Source: Burkholderiales bacterium (GTDB lineage Bacteria > Pseudomonadota > Gammaproteobacteria > Burkholderiales > SG8-41). Taken from it: a DNA stretch of 64,000 nt. Shown in pieces: positions 42,067 to 50,964 of the stretch. The notes under the pieces were generated by a model. The model worked only from the letters and a program-made list of their open reading frames with translations, did not search any database and was not told the origin of the DNA. The first letter of the stretch is position 1, and every line of letters begins with the position of its first letter. The position numbers and the translations under genes are program-made. The stretch spans positions 62,001 to 126,000 of the forward strand of contig JAUXYA010000005.1 of NCBI GenBank assembly GCA_030684405.1, in the 5' to 3' direction.

Positions 42067-42780
42067 ATGAAACCCGTTGCCATTTTCCGTCACTCGCCCA
42101 CTGAAGGGCCGGCCTATTTTGCCACGTACCTCGAGCGGAATAAGATCCCGTATCGCATCATCGGTATCGACGCCGGTGAGGCGGTGCCGTCCGACGCCTC
42201 GGCCTTCGCCGGACTCTGTTTCATGGGCGGGCCGATGAGCGTCAACGACGACCTGCCGTGGATTGAGCCGGTGTGCAGCCTGATCCGCGACGCCGTCGCG
42301 CGTGACGTGCCGGTGCTGGGTCATTGCCTCGGCGGCCAGTTGATGGCGAAGGCGCTGGGCGCGCCTGTGACGCGTAACCCGGTCAAGGAAATCGGCTGGG
42401 GCGAAGTCGAGGTGCTGCAGACGCCCGAGGCGCGGCAGTGGCTGGGCGAGGATCTGCCGTCTTTCCTGTCATTCCACTGGCACGGGGAAACGTTTGCAGT
42501 GCCCGAGGACGCCACCCGCATCATGGCGAGCGCGGCCTGTCCCAACCAGGCTTTCGCGATGGGCAAACATTTCGGCATGCAGTGCCATGTCGAGATGACC
42601 GTGGAGATGATCCGCGCCTGGTGCCGCGACTGGGCAAAGGAGGTCGAAGTGCTGGCCGGGCGCGTGGCTTCGGTGCAGACGCCGGCGGAGATGGAGCAGG
42701 GGATCGACGACAAGGTGCGCGCGCTGAATGCGGTGGCGGACCGGATTTATGATCGGTGGGTGGAGGGGTTGGTGAAGTAG
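42067..42780 (+). CDS. Class I glutamine amidotransferase-like protein
   Basis: A 237-residue protein. The nucleophile elbow is LGHCLGGQLMAKALG and the His-Glu pair is in GMQCHVEMT. LCFMGGPMSVNDD is the GGP-type block of GMP-synthase-like domains. A complete synthetase domain is missing, so it should be a stand-alone glutaminase or deglutamylase (PuuD- or GMP-synthase-like). The ATG at 42067 is only 13 bp from the divergent protease start. Confidence 0.9.
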   Translation: MKPVAIFRHSPTEGPAYFATYLERNKIPYRIIGIDAGEAVPSDASAFAGLCFMGGPMSVNDDLPWIEPVCSLIRDAVARDVPVLGHCLGGQLMAKALGAPVTRNPVKEIGWGEVEVLQTPEARQWLGEDLPSFLSFHWHGETFAVPEDATRIMASAACPNQAFAMGKHFGMQCHVEMTVEMIRAWCRDWAKEVEVLAGRVASVQTPAEMEQGIDDKVRALNAVADRIYDRWVEGLVK

Positions 42781-42808
42781 GTTTTTGGGTAATTCTGGCG
42801 TTTCGGTT

Positions 42809-42965
42809 GCCCCTCACCCTAACCCTCTCCCCGCAAGTGTGCGGGGAGAGGGGGTTCAATTGGACTTGATCCCTCGCCACTGATGGCTATGGAGCGGGGA
42901 AGAATCTCAAGAGGCTTTAATACCCTCTCCCCGTTTTTTACGGGGAGAGGGTTAGGGTGAGGGGC
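42809..42965. repeat. Two-hairpin palindromic repeat between convergent genes
   Basis: 25-base arms at 42809-42833 (starting GCCCCTCACCCTAACC) and 42941-42965 are exact reverse complements. Each arm also has its own hairpin: CCCTCTCCCCGC with GCGGGGAGAGGG, and CCCTCTCCCCG with CGGGGAGAGGG. The element lies between the convergent amidotransferase and chrA genes and can act as a bidirectional terminator. It looks like a dispersed REP-like family. Confidence 0.85.
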
Positions 42966-42995
42966 GCAGTAGAGCTTGTTGTTTACCCGGGGGAT

Positions 42996-44351
42996 TCAGA
43001 CCAGCAGCGTCCACGCCGCGCCGGCGGCGGCACAGGCGCCGATCACCGGCATGATGCCGGCCTTGTAACGCCATAACGCGACAAAGGCGGCGATACCGAT
43101 TACCAGTGATGGCCAGTCAAAGGGGCCCTGCAGGCCCGTCGGCCACAACACATGGTAGGCGAAGAACACGGCTAGATTGAGGATCACGCCGACCACTGCG
43201 GCGGTGATGCCGGTCAGCGGCGCAGTGAACTTGAGATCGCCATGCGTGGTTTCGACCAGCGGGCCGCCGAGCAGGATGAACATGAAGCTCGGCAGGAAAG
43301 TAAAGTAGGTCACCACCGTCGCCGCCAGTGCGCTGGCGAGAAACAAGTGGTCTGCACCGAGAAATTGCGTGGTCCAGCCACCGACAAAACCGACGAAGGC
43401 CACCACCATGATCAGCGGGCCGGGCGTGGTTTCGCCGAGCGCGAGGCCATCGATCATTTGCAGCGGTGTGACCCATTGGTACTGTTCGACGGCGGCCTGG
43501 TAGACATAGGGCAGCACGGCATAGGCACCGCCGAAGGTCAGCAGCGCAGCCTTGGTGAAGAACCAGCCCATCTGCGTCAGCGTACCCTGCCAGCCATAAA
43601 CGCTCATCAGCAGCGCCATCGCGATTATCCACAGCAGCAGGCCGGCAGAGAGCGCCACCGCGAAGCGTTTCCAGGTGAACAGCGCATGCCGAGGCGTCGG
43701 AGTTTCGTCATCGATGACTGCAGCACCGTAACTTTTGCCGTCGGCACCGTGGCCACCGCCGGTAGCGAACAGCTTCGGTGCGACCTGGCCACCGATGTAA
43801 CCAATGATACCGGCGCCGATGACGATCAGCGGGAACGGCACATTCAGCGCGAACAGTGCTATGAAGGCGGCGGCGGCAATGCTCCACAGGGCGCCGTTCT
43901 TCAGTGCGCGCATGCCGATGCGCAGTGCCGCAACGACGACGATTGCGGTGACTGCGGGCTTGATCCCGTAGAGAATGCCGGCGATTGCCGTCACGTCGCC
44001 CCAGACCATATAGATCCAGGACAGCGCGATCAGGATGAACAGCGAGGGCAGCACAAAAAGACCGCCGGCGATGATGCCGCCCCAGGTGCGGTGCATCAGC
44101 CAGCCGATGTAAGTGGCGAGCTGCTGCGCCTCGGGGCCGGGCAGCACCATGCAGTAGTTCAGCGCGTGCAGAAAGCGTCGCTCCGAAATCCAGCGCCGTT
44201 TCTCGACCAGTTCCTGGTGCATGATCGCGATCTGTCCCGCGGGGCCGCCGAAACTGATAAAGCCGAGTTTCAGCCAGAAGCGGAAGGCATCCCAAAAGGG
44301 AATTGATGCGGGCGGCGTATCTTTCGGATCAGTGGTCATGGTGTTGTTCAA
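42996..44351 (-). CDS. chrA: Chromate transporter ChrA
   Basis: A 451-residue inner-membrane protein of the CHR family with two homologous halves of about 200 residues. The first half begins FWLKLGFISFGGPAGQIAIMH, given here as FWLKLGFISFGGPAG, with the family block NYCMVLPGPEAQQLATYIGW. The second half has FFTKAALLTFGGAYAVLPY and LGETTPGPLIMVVAFVGF. It exports chromate in exchange for protons or sulfate in known members. The ATG at 44339 could also start it. A rhodanese gene lies upstream on the same strand. Confidence 0.95.
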   Translation of the reverse strand: MNNTMTTDPKDTPPASIPFWDAFRFWLKLGFISFGGPAGQIAIMHQELVEKRRWISERRFLHALNYCMVLPGPEAQQLATYIGWLMHRTWGGIIAGGLFVLPSLFILIALSWIYMVWGDVTAIAGILYGIKPAVTAIVVVAALRIGMRALKNGALWSIAAAAFIALFALNVPFPLIVIGAGIIGYIGGQVAPKLFATGGGHGADGKSYGAAVIDDETPTPRHALFTWKRFAVALSAGLLLWIIAMALLMSVYGWQGTLTQMGWFFTKAALLTFGGAYAVLPYVYQAAVEQYQWVTPLQMIDGLALGETTPGPLIMVVAFVGFVGGWTTQFLGADHLFLASALAATVVTYFTFLPSFMFILLGGPLVETTHGDLKFTAPLTGITAAVVGVILNLAVFFAYHVLWPTGLQGPFDWPSLVIGIAAFVALWRYKAGIMPVIGACAAAGAAWTLLV

Positions 44352-44484
44352 TCAGGAATTAACAGGATGTCGAAAAAGGCTGCGATGTCGATTGTCCGGC
44401 CAAGTTGTGGTTGTTTGACCCTTATGAAATCAGAGGCTTGTACGCGTGTGCGCTCGGTCGCTGTGTCCCCAACGCGCTCGCACA

Positions 44485-44835
44485 TCATTTTTTCAACGAA
44501 TTGCTAGGTGTCAGTTCACCGCCGGCCGCGCGCCAGGCTTCGATGCCGCCTTCGAGAAACTGCGCCGGAAATCCGCGTTCGCACAGTGCCCGGGCTGCGT
44601 TCTGGCTGACTTCGTGGCCATGCACGCAGTAGACGACGATGTGTTTCGCGGCCGGAAGCGCACCGGCCCAGTCGGTGACCGTGGCGGGATCGCGGCGCAG
44701 GGCGCCGGCAATCCGGTCGGCGGCGTTCTGGAATACAGCTTCGCGGCGCACGTCGATGACCAGAACTGCCGGGGACTGCGGGCGCAGCTCGATGAGTTTC
44801 TGCGGGGTGATGCGCGGTGTGTTGCCTGCGTCCAT
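44485..44835 (-). CDS. Single-domain rhodanese
   Basis: A 116-residue rhodanese. The active cysteine is in HIVVYCVHGHEVSQ, and the start SPAVLVIDVRREAVFQ is the family fold. The C-terminal FPAQFLEGGIEAWRAAGG is typical. I chose the ATG at 44835. Rhodanese domains often occur beside or fused to chromate-resistance proteins (ChrB types), so the neighbour chrA fits, though no ChrB domain is present here. The gap to chrA is 133 bp. Confidence 0.9.
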   Translation of the reverse strand: MDAGNTPRITPQKLIELRPQSPAVLVIDVRREAVFQNAADRIAGALRRDPATVTDWAGALPAAKHIVVYCVHGHEVSQNAARALCERGFPAQFLEGGIEAWRAAGGELTPSNSLKK

Positions 44836-45017
44836 GTGATCTCCTTCGCGTCGGCCGATGGAGGCCAACAGTACACGAAGGCAGCGCTTGGACGCGGGGC
44901 GTCTGGAACCGGGGAGTCTGCCAACGTCCCCGAACTGATGCGAAGGATTCTGCGCGACCGGTGTTGTGCTGTCAACGTGCCGCTGCGACCCAATGCGAGT
45001 TTTGGTAATCACTCGTC

Positions 45018-45093
45018 ACCCCGGCGGAGGCCGGGGTTCAGGAGGCGTTTGCGGGAAGGCAACCTTGCACTGGATTCCGGCTTGCGCCGGAAT
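45018..45093. repeat. Paired-hairpin intergenic repeat
   Basis: ACCCCGGC-GGAG-GCCGGGGT (45018-45037) and ATTCCGGC-TTGC-GCCGGAAT (45074-45093) are two perfect 8-bp hairpins about 36 bp apart, between the rhodanese and yajQ genes. The unit resembles a dispersed CCGG-type palindromic repeat common in proteobacteria. It may help terminate yajQ on the minus strand. Confidence 0.8.
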
Positions 45094-45105
45094 GGCGACT
45101 GGAGG

Positions 45106-45597
45106 TCAGTCGCGAAAATTCTTGAACTGCAGCGGAAACTCGGTGACCGACTTGCGGATCAGTGCGATGGCGTCCTGCAGCAGGTCCTTCTTTGCGCCGG
45201 AGACGCGCACTACGTCGCCCTGGATGCTGCCCTGCACCTTCATCTTGCTGTCCTTGAGCAGCTTGACGATTTTTTTCGCGAGGTCCTGCTCGATGCCTTC
45301 GCGCACGGTGACTGGCTGTTTCATCTTGTTGCCGCTGATCGGTTCGCCATCCTCAAGCTTGAGGCAGCGGGTGTCGACGCCGCGTTTGGCGAGTTTGGCG
45401 GTCAGCACGTCGCGGACCTGGCTCAGCTTGAAATCATCGTCGGCAAAGACGGTGAGGGTTTTCTCCTTGTCGTTGATTTCAACCCGGGCATCGGAGCCCT
45501 TGAAATCGAAGCGTGTGGAGACTTCCTTGTTGGTCTGGTCGACGGCGTTGTGCACTTCGACCTGATTGACTTCGGAGACGATGTCGAATGAGGGCAT
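45106..45597 (-). CDS. yajQ: YajQ family cyclic-di-GMP-binding protein
   Basis: A 163-residue protein. The signature is [20 protein letters not shown], with [15 protein letters not shown] and [22 protein letters not shown] at the ends. The family binds nucleotides; the Xanthomonas member binds c-di-GMP and regulates transcription with a partner. The length is usual. An AAAGGGAGC ribosome site precedes the ATG. Confidence 0.96.
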   Translation of the reverse strand: MPSFDIVSEVNQVEVHNAVDQTNKEVSTRFDFKGSDARVEINDKEKTLTVFADDDFKLSQVRDVLTAKLAKRGVDTRCLKLEDGEPISGNKMKQPVTVREGIEQDLAKKIVKLLKDSKMKVQGSIQGDVVRVSGAKKDLLQDAIALIRKSVTEFPLQFKNFRD

Positions 45598-45662
45598 GGA
45601 TTGCTCCCTTTCTTGTGAGTCAGGCCCGGATTATACGCCCCGTGCCGCGCGTGGCCTGAAGC

Positions 45663-46247
45663 TCAGCGGCCGCGCCCGGCGCGCAGCCTGAGCGACCGCA
45701 CCTCGAGCGGCAGGCCGGTGGCGTCGTCGAATTCGGCGGCAGCTTCCACCGCGCGGCGCGCCAGTGTTCCGGCATCGAGGCGTCCGCCCTGCAGCGCGTG
45801 CAGTGCGCCCATCGCATAGGGGCTGCCGCTGCCAAAGGCGTAATAACGCGAGAACTCCTGCACCGTGCGATGGGCGACCACGCCGAAAATGCCGTGGCGG
45901 TTGGCGATCAGCGTGTCGAAACGCGTCGATTCCAGCGGCTCGTCGTCATGGCTGCCCGGCTGCAGCTGGTAATCGTTCTTCAGTGCGAGGTGCAGCGCCT
46001 GCCAGGTGCGGAAGATCGCCATCGGCGTGTCGAAGCGCGGTTTCACTTTCGGACGCGAAAAATAATCGGCCAGTATGGTCTTGAAGGTCGCGTTGCCGGT
46101 GAGTCCGAGCCAGTTGTCGCCGACCTGCAGCAGTTTGCCGTGGTTGGTGACGTAGCCTGCGGATTCCTTGGCCGGACCCCATTTGGTCATGGTGTCGGCG
46201 GCGATTGCGACTTCGTCGCCCTTGCGTACCACAACGATGGTGGTCAT
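45663..46247 (-). CDS. Proteasome-like Ntn hydrolase (betaproteobacterial proteasome homologue)
   Basis: A 194-residue protein that starts MTTIVVVRKGDEVAIAADT, so Met removal exposes Thr1. Asp17 of the proteasome active site is found at the right distance (AIAADTMTK), and a lysine in NHGKLLQVG fits Lys33. The rest is shared with the HslV/BPH branch (FGVVAHRTVQEFSRYYAFGSG). It is not HslV, because the sequence lacks the GDGQATLG signature and hslU is absent. It matches the small group called BPH described in betaproteobacteria. It should form a self-compartmentalised protease; its ATPase partner, if any, is not in the window. Confidence 0.8.
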   Translation of the reverse strand: MTTIVVVRKGDEVAIAADTMTKWGPAKESAGYVTNHGKLLQVGDNWLGLTGNATFKTILADYFSRPKVKPRFDTPMAIFRTWQALHLALKNDYQLQPGSHDDEPLESTRFDTLIANRHGIFGVVAHRTVQEFSRYYAFGSGSPYAMGALHALQGGRLDAGTLARRAVEAAAEFDDATGLPLEVRSLRLRAGRGR

Positions 46248-46262
46248 TGGGTCAGCCGCCCG

Positions 46263-46568
46263 TTAGCTGAAGTGGCAGACGTAGTGCAGCGGCTCGGCGG
46301 GTTCGATGTCGAAACTCGACTTGCCCGGCACGTCAAAGCTGTCGCCGGCACCGACGTTTATCCAGTCCGCCCCGGCGAGCCGGTAGCGGCCCTTGCCGGC
46401 GATGATTTCCATGCGTTCAGCCGCATCGGTGTTGAAGGTGAGTTTCGACGGCAGGATCACGCCCACTGATTTGCGGGTGCCATCCGCAAGCTGCAGCGAG
46501 TGGCTGACGCATTTGCCGTCGAAGTAGACGTTGGCTTTCTTGACGACGGAGACGTTGTCGAATTGCAT
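46263..46568 (-). CDS. ppnP: Pyrimidine/purine nucleoside phosphorylase PpnP
   Basis: A 101-residue cupin-fold enzyme that phosphorolyses nucleosides. The family is seen in [20 protein letters not shown], with [19 protein letters not shown] and [15 protein letters not shown] later. I chose the ATG at 46568 (MQFDNVSV). It lies just before the proteasome homologue on the same strand (15 bp). Confidence 0.93.
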   Translation of the reverse strand: MQFDNVSVVKKANVYFDGKCVSHSLQLADGTRKSVGVILPSKLTFNTDAAERMEIIAGKGRYRLAGADWINVGAGDSFDVPGKSSFDIEPAEPLHYVCHFS

Positions 46569-46606
46569 GGTTTTATTCCTAATTTGTTTTCGATAACCCG
46601 GGGGCT

Positions 46607-46687
46607 GTTCAGGCTGAGCCCCATCGACATGCTCAGGACAGGCCCTGTCCAAGCCCGCTCACCCTTCGCGAGGCTCAGAGCGAACGG
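46607..46687. repeat. Dispersed GTTCAGGCTGAGC/GCTCAG-type repeat
   Basis: The segment has GTTCAGGCTGAGC at one end, GCTCAGGACAGG inside, and AGGCTCAGAGCGAACGG at the other end, as in a CTGAGC-based dispersed repeat of betaproteobacteria. It lies between ppnP and argG. Confidence 0.6.
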
Positions 46688-46706
46688 GGGACTATTGAGT
46701 TTTTCC

Positions 46707-46740
46707 AAAAACATGACAGCCTCGTCAGAGGCATGTTTTT
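46707..46740 (-). terminator. Terminator of the arg operon
   Basis: An outer stem AAAAACAT/ATGTTTTT and an inner stem GCCTC/GAGGC, separated by a small bulge, form a hairpin 40 bp past the argG stop with a T run on the minus strand. Confidence 0.75.
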
Positions 46741-46780
46741 GTCATTATTTATGCAACTCTCGATAATTCATTTGTGATTA

Positions 46781-48019
46781 TTATTTTCTCTTGCTGCGCA
46801 GTTTGGCCGCAATGCGCAGCCGCAGCGCGTTCAGCTTGATAAAACCGCCGGCATCGGCCTGGTCGTAGGCGCCCTTGTCGTCCTCGAAGGTCGAGATTGC
46901 CGGGTCGAACAGCGAATCGGTCTTCGAGGCGCGGCCGACAGTCGTGACGGTGCCCTTGTAGAGCTTGACCTTCACCGTGCCGTTGACCGGTTTCTGCGAT
47001 TCGTCAACCAATTGCTGGATCAGCAGGCGCTCAGGGCTGAACCAGTAACCGTTGTAGATCAGCCGCGCGTAACGCGGCATCAGGTCATCCTTCAGGGCCA
47101 GCACTTCGCGGTCCAGCGTGATCGATTCCATCGCGCGGTGGGCGCGCAGCATGATGGTGCCGCCGGGAGTTTCGTAGCAGCCGCGCGACTTCATGCCGAC
47201 GTAGCGGTTCTCGACCAGATCGAGCCGGCCGATGCCGTGTTTGCCGCCGAGCTGGTTGAGCTTGGCCAGCACCTGCGCCGCGGACATTTTCTTGCCGTTG
47301 ATGGCGACTATGTCGCCCTTGGCATAAGTCAGTTCCACGTATTCGGGCTTGTTCGGGGCCTTTTCCGGCGACACGGTGATGCGCCACATTGAATCTTCCG
47401 GCTCGAAGGAAGGGTCCTCGAGGATGCCGCCTTCGTACGAGATGTGCAGCAGGTTGGCGTCCATCGAATAGGGTGCGCCACCCTTGCGTTTCTTGTAGTC
47501 GACGGGGATGCCGTGTTTGTCGGCGTAGGCCAGCAGCTTCTCGCGCGACAGCAGGTCCCACTCACGCCAGGGCGCGATGATCTTGACGTTGGGCATCAGC
47601 GCGTAGGCACCGAGTTCGAAACGCACCTGGTCGTTGCCTTTGCCGGTGGCACCGTGCGATACCGCATCGGCGCCGGTCTTGCGCGCAATTTCGATCATGC
47701 GTTTGGCGATCAGCGGCCGCGCGATCGAGGTGCCGAGCAGGTATTCGCCCTCGTAGACGGCATTGGCGCGGAACATCGGGAACACGAAGTCGCGCACGAA
47801 TTCCTCGCGCAGATCCTCGATGAAGATCTGCTTCACGCCCATCAGTTTCGCCTTCTTGCGCGCCGGCGCGACTTCCTCGCCCTGGCCGATGTCGGCGGTG
47901 AAGGTGATGACCTCGCAGCCGTAGACGTCCTGCAGCCATTTGAGGATCACCGAGGTATCGAGGCCGCCCGAGTAGGCGAGCACTACCTTATTGATTTTAT
48001 TAACTTTTTTCATTTCCAT
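46781..48019 (-). CDS. argG: Argininosuccinate synthase
   Basis: A 412-residue ATP-dependent ligase that joins citrulline and aspartate. The PP-loop AYSGGLDTS is at the N-terminus, then [16 protein letters not shown], and [15 protein letters not shown] in the middle. The ending [16 protein letters not shown] is basic. I prefer the ATG at 48019; an in-frame TTG 5 codons upstream is unlikely and an ATG at 48013 is a close alternative. It is the last gene of argD-argF-argG on the minus strand. Confidence 0.96.
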   Translation of the reverse strand: MEMKKVNKINKVVLAYSGGLDTSVILKWLQDVYGCEVITFTADIGQGEEVAPARKKAKLMGVKQIFIEDLREEFVRDFVFPMFRANAVYEGEYLLGTSIARPLIAKRMIEIARKTGADAVSHGATGKGNDQVRFELGAYALMPNVKIIAPWREWDLLSREKLLAYADKHGIPVDYKKRKGGAPYSMDANLLHISYEGGILEDPSFEPEDSMWRITVSPEKAPNKPEYVELTYAKGDIVAINGKKMSAAQVLAKLNQLGGKHGIGRLDLVENRYVGMKSRGCYETPGGTIMLRAHRAMESITLDREVLALKDDLMPRYARLIYNGYWFSPERLLIQQLVDESQKPVNGTVKVKLYKGTVTTVGRASKTDSLFDPAISTFEDDKGAYDQADAGGFIKLNALRLRIAAKLRSKRK

Positions 48020-48082
48020 ATCCGTGTGGTTCAAGAGGGGTGGGCGGCGCCTGGGGGCGCTGCCGGCAATCAGCTCGGCACA

Positions 48083-48153
48083 TCAGGGCTGCACATGTCC
48101 AAGCAGCAGGAACTCCATCAACGCCTTCTGCGCATTGGGGTTCTGGTGTCGGC
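48083..48153 (-). pseudogene. Remnant of a second argF 3' end
   Basis: On the minus strand the segment reads NPNAQKALMEFLLLGHVQP and stop, against HAQKALMEFLLLGKVDA at the end of argF. The DNA (AACTCCATCA..CGCCTTCTGCGC) is also alike. It sits 76 bp beyond the argF stop, so it looks like a leftover of a tandem duplication or an older 3' end. No start codon or upstream part is present. Confidence 0.7.
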
Positions 48154-48154
48154 C

Positions 48155-48197
48155 GGCATCGGGCACGCCCGATGCCTTAACTTGCCAGGGCAAGTTA
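48155..48197. repeat. Two tandem perfect hairpins between argF and its remnant
   Basis: GGCATCGGG-CACG-CCCGATGCC (9 bp) is followed at once by TAACTTGC-CAGG-GCAAGTTA (8 bp). Neither has a T run on the minus strand, so they may stabilise mRNA or mark a recombination junction rather than terminate. Confidence 0.75.
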
Positions 48198-48228
48198 GCC
48201 TCCCCCACAACCCAATGCGCGCGCGGAA

Positions 48229-49149
48229 TCAAGCGTCAACTTTTCCAAGCAATAAAAACTCCATCAGCGCCTTCTGCGCGTGCAAGCGGTTCTCCGCCTC
48301 GTCCCAGACCACGCTTTGCGCGCCGTCGATAACTTCGGCGGTGACTTCCTCGCCACGGTGCGCGGGCAGGCAGTGCATGAACAGTACGTCGTTTTTCGCG
48401 ACGCGCATCATTTCGGCGTCGACGCACCAGTCCTCGAAAGCGCGCTTACGCTGCTCGTTTTCGGCTTCGAAACCCATGCTGGTCCAGACGTCGGTGGTGA
48501 CGAGGTCGGCGTCGCGTACCGCGTCCATGGGATCCCGGAATTCCTCGTAATGGTCGGTGCCGTAGAGGCCGGCGCGCTCGGGCTCGACTTCATAACCGGG
48601 CGGGGTCGATACGTGCACATTGAAGTCGAGCACTTCCGCTGCCTGCAGCCAGGTGTTGCAGACGTTGTTGGAGTCGCCGATCCAGGCCACAGTTTTGCCG
48701 CGGATCGGACCGCGTTGCTCGATGAAGGTGAAGATATCGGCGAGGATCTGGCAGGGGTGATATTCGTTGGTCAGACCGTTGATCACCGGCACCCGCGAGT
48801 GGGAGGCGAAACGATCGATGATTTCCTGCTCGAAAGTGCGGATCATCACGATGTCGACCATGCGCGTGATTACGCGCGCCATGTCCTCGATCGGCTCGCC
48901 GCGGCTGATCTGGGAGTCGGTGGAGGTCAGGTTGATCACTGAGCCGCCCATCTGCAGCATGCCGGCCTCGAAGGAGACGCGGGTGCGGGTCGAGTTCTTC
49001 TCGAAAATCATAGCCAGCGTGCGGTCATGCAGCGGCAGGTACGGCTCGTAGCGCTTGAAGCGTTCCTTGATCCAGGTGGCGCGCGCGAATATCTGCTCGT
49101 ATTCGGCGGCGCTGAAATCCCTGAACTGGAGGTAGTGGCGGAGTTGCAT
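48229..49149 (-). CDS. argF: Ornithine carbamoyltransferase
   Basis: A 306-residue enzyme making citrulline. Carbamoyl-phosphate site FEKNSTRTRVSFE, then STDSQISRGEPIED, and ornithine site FMHCLPAHRGEEV. NGLTNEYHPCQILAD is also diagnostic. The length is normal. It follows argD by 42 bp and precedes argG. A partial copy of its 3' end lies downstream. Confidence 0.97.
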   Translation of the reverse strand: MQLRHYLQFRDFSAAEYEQIFARATWIKERFKRYEPYLPLHDRTLAMIFEKNSTRTRVSFEAGMLQMGGSVINLTSTDSQISRGEPIEDMARVITRMVDIVMIRTFEQEIIDRFASHSRVPVINGLTNEYHPCQILADIFTFIEQRGPIRGKTVAWIGDSNNVCNTWLQAAEVLDFNVHVSTPPGYEVEPERAGLYGTDHYEEFRDPMDAVRDADLVTTDVWTSMGFEAENEQRKRAFEDWCVDAEMMRVAKNDVLFMHCLPAHRGEEVTAEVIDGAQSVVWDEAENRLHAQKALMEFLLLGKVDA

Positions 49150-49191
49150 GGTGTTCCGGGAGCGCGGCTGCGGTGTTCAGCAGCCCTGCGT

Positions 49192-50391
49192 TCAGGCGGC
49201 GGCCGATTGCGGCGCAGCCTGTTTCGCGAGCTCGTCCTTGATCAGCGGGGTCAGGTGGTCGACCAGGTGCAGCGCGTCTTCGCGCGTGTAGGTCAGCGGC
49301 GGCAGCAGGCGCACCACGTTGTCGGCGGTGACGTTGATCAGCAGTCCGGCGTCAAGCGCACGCTCAACGATGTCCTTGCAGGGCTTGTCGAGCTCGATGC
49401 CGATCATCATGCCCATGCCGCGGATGTCGCGGACGCCGGTGAGGCCGGCCAGCCGCTCGCGCAGCTCGGCGCGGATGAAGTTGCCCATCGCCTCGGCGTT
49501 CTGCATCAGCTTCTCGTCCTCGATGATCGAGAGTGTGGCGAGCGCCGCAGCGCAGACCAGCGGGTTGCCGCCGAAAGTCGAGCCGTGGTTGCCGGGCTTG
49601 AACAGTTTTGCGGCGGGGCCGGCGGCGATGCAGGCGCCGATTGGTACGCCGTTGCCGAGGCCCTTGGCCAGCGACATTACATCGGGCTTCACGCCGGAAT
49701 GCTGGAAGGCGAACCACTTGCCGGTGCGGCCGATGCCGCTCTGCACTTCGTCGAGCATCAGCAGCCAGCCGTTAGCGTTGCAGATTTCGCGCAGGCCCTT
49801 GAGGTAGCCCTCTTGGCATACGTTGACGCCGCCTTCGCCCTGGATCAGCTCGACCAGCACGGCGACTACGTTGCGATTGTTCTCGGCGACCCGGCGCACC
49901 GCTTCGAGGTCGTCGAAGGGCACGCGCACGAAGCCCGCGACCAGCGGTTCAAAACCGGCCTGCACCTTGCGGCTGCCGGTGGCCGACAGCGTGGCGATGG
50001 TGCGGCCGTGGAAGGCGTGTTCGAGCACGACGATGGCGGGTGCCTCGATGCCTTTCTGGTGGCCGTAGAGCCGTGCCAGCTTGATCGCGGCCTCATTGGC
50101 TTCGCAACCCGAATTGCAGAAAAAAACATTGTCCATGCCGGAAAGCGCCGCCAACCGGTCGGCGAGCTGCTCCTGCAGGGTGATGCCGTAGATGTTGGAG
50201 GTATGCACCAGCTTGCCCGCCTGCGCCTGCAGCGCGGCGGTGTAGCGCGGATGGCAGTGGCCCAGTCCGCACACGGCAACACCGGCGAGCGCATCGAGAT
50301 AACGCTTGCCCGCGGTGTCCCAAAGCCAGACGCCCTCACCGCGTTCAAATGCGACCGGCAACCGGCCGTAGGTGTTCATCACGTGAGACAT
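49192..50391 (-). CDS. argD: Acetylornithine aminotransferase
   Basis: A 399-residue PLP enzyme, class III. GKRYLDALAGVAVCGLGHCH is near the N-terminus, then FFCNSGCEANEAAIKLAR; the PLP lysine is expected in SLAKGLGNGVPIGACIA. GNHGSTFGGNPLVCAAALAT is the C-terminal landmark. It begins the minus-strand argD-argF-argG operon. The name could also include succinyldiaminopimelate aminotransferase activity, as in E. coli. Confidence 0.95.
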   Translation of the reverse strand: MSHVMNTYGRLPVAFERGEGVWLWDTAGKRYLDALAGVAVCGLGHCHPRYTAALQAQAGKLVHTSNIYGITLQEQLADRLAALSGMDNVFFCNSGCEANEAAIKLARLYGHQKGIEAPAIVVLEHAFHGRTIATLSATGSRKVQAGFEPLVAGFVRVPFDDLEAVRRVAENNRNVVAVLVELIQGEGGVNVCQEGYLKGLREICNANGWLLMLDEVQSGIGRTGKWFAFQHSGVKPDVMSLAKGLGNGVPIGACIAAGPAAKLFKPGNHGSTFGGNPLVCAAALATLSIIEDEKLMQNAEAMGNFIRAELRERLAGLTGVRDIRGMGMMIGIELDKPCKDIVERALDAGLLINVTADNVVRLLPPLTYTREDALHLVDHLTPLIKDELAKQAAPQSAAA

Positions 50392-50417
50392 GGTGCATCG
50401 ATCTCCACAAAAACAGA

Positions 50418-50436
50418 CGGCGGCCTTACGCCGCCG
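50418..50436 (-). promoter_or_regulatory. Hairpin in the argD leader
   Basis: CGGCGGC-CTTAC-GCCGCCG can pair over 7 bp, and the minus strand continues to a TTTTT (50413-50409) within 6 nt. It lies 18 bp upstream of the argD ATG and could act as an attenuator or a simple leader structure. Confidence 0.5.
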
Positions 50437-50563
50437 GAAAGACTATTTTTAACCACCCCGTTTTGCTTGGCAAGCAAAATTTCCGCGGGTTTCAGAGCTG
50501 AACGGACGGGTGTTCTGCTAGACTTTTCCGACTTCAAAAACGGCCTGCGGGCGGTTCCAGACC

Positions 50564-50875
50564 ATGTTCGACGGCGCACCCGAAATTGTCATCCAGGGCA
50601 TCACCGAGTCCGGCGACACTTTCCGTCCCAGCGACTGGGCGGAACGCCTGAGCGGCATGTTGTCAGTGTTCGGTGATGACGGGCACCTTGCCTATTCGCC
50701 ATTCCTGAAACCGATCTTTGCCGGCGGGATTCATTGCGTTGCCGTCGACCGGGTGCTGGAAAACCACAATCCCGCGGCTTTCGAGTTCCTGCTGCAATTC
50801 GCGCGCGACAACCGGCTGACAATGCGTCCCGGCCGCAAAGCCAGGCGGCCTGAAGATGCCGCCGGCGCCGCCTGA
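50564..50875 (+). CDS. DUF3579 family protein
   Basis: A 103-residue protein. DUF3579 sequence is visible in EIVIQGITESGDTFRPSDWAE, shown as IVIQGITESGDTFRPSDWA, followed by YSPFLKPIFAGGIHCVAVDR. The family has no established function and typically lies next to arg genes in betaproteobacteria. It is divergent from argD. Confidence 0.92.
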   Translation: MFDGAPEIVIQGITESGDTFRPSDWAERLSGMLSVFGDDGHLAYSPFLKPIFAGGIHCVAVDRVLENHNPAAFEFLLQFARDNRLTMRPGRKARRPEDAAGAA

Positions 50876-50964
50876 AACTGCTTCGACCGGCGGCGCCTGA
50901 AAAACCTGAATGCTGTTTGCTGCCGTTCAGCGTGGCCGGCGCAAACCGGTCACGATTTATTTGC

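Noticed and set aside
42809-42965. CRISPR array
   Set aside because: The repeats are inverted rather than direct and there is no regular spacer pattern.
44485-44835. Rhodanese as a tRNA 2-selenouridine synthase
   Set aside because: It is a single 116-residue rhodanese domain without the P-loop domain of that enzyme.
49027-50676. 549-codon plus-strand frame
   Set aside because: Antisense to argD and argF, which have full family motifs.
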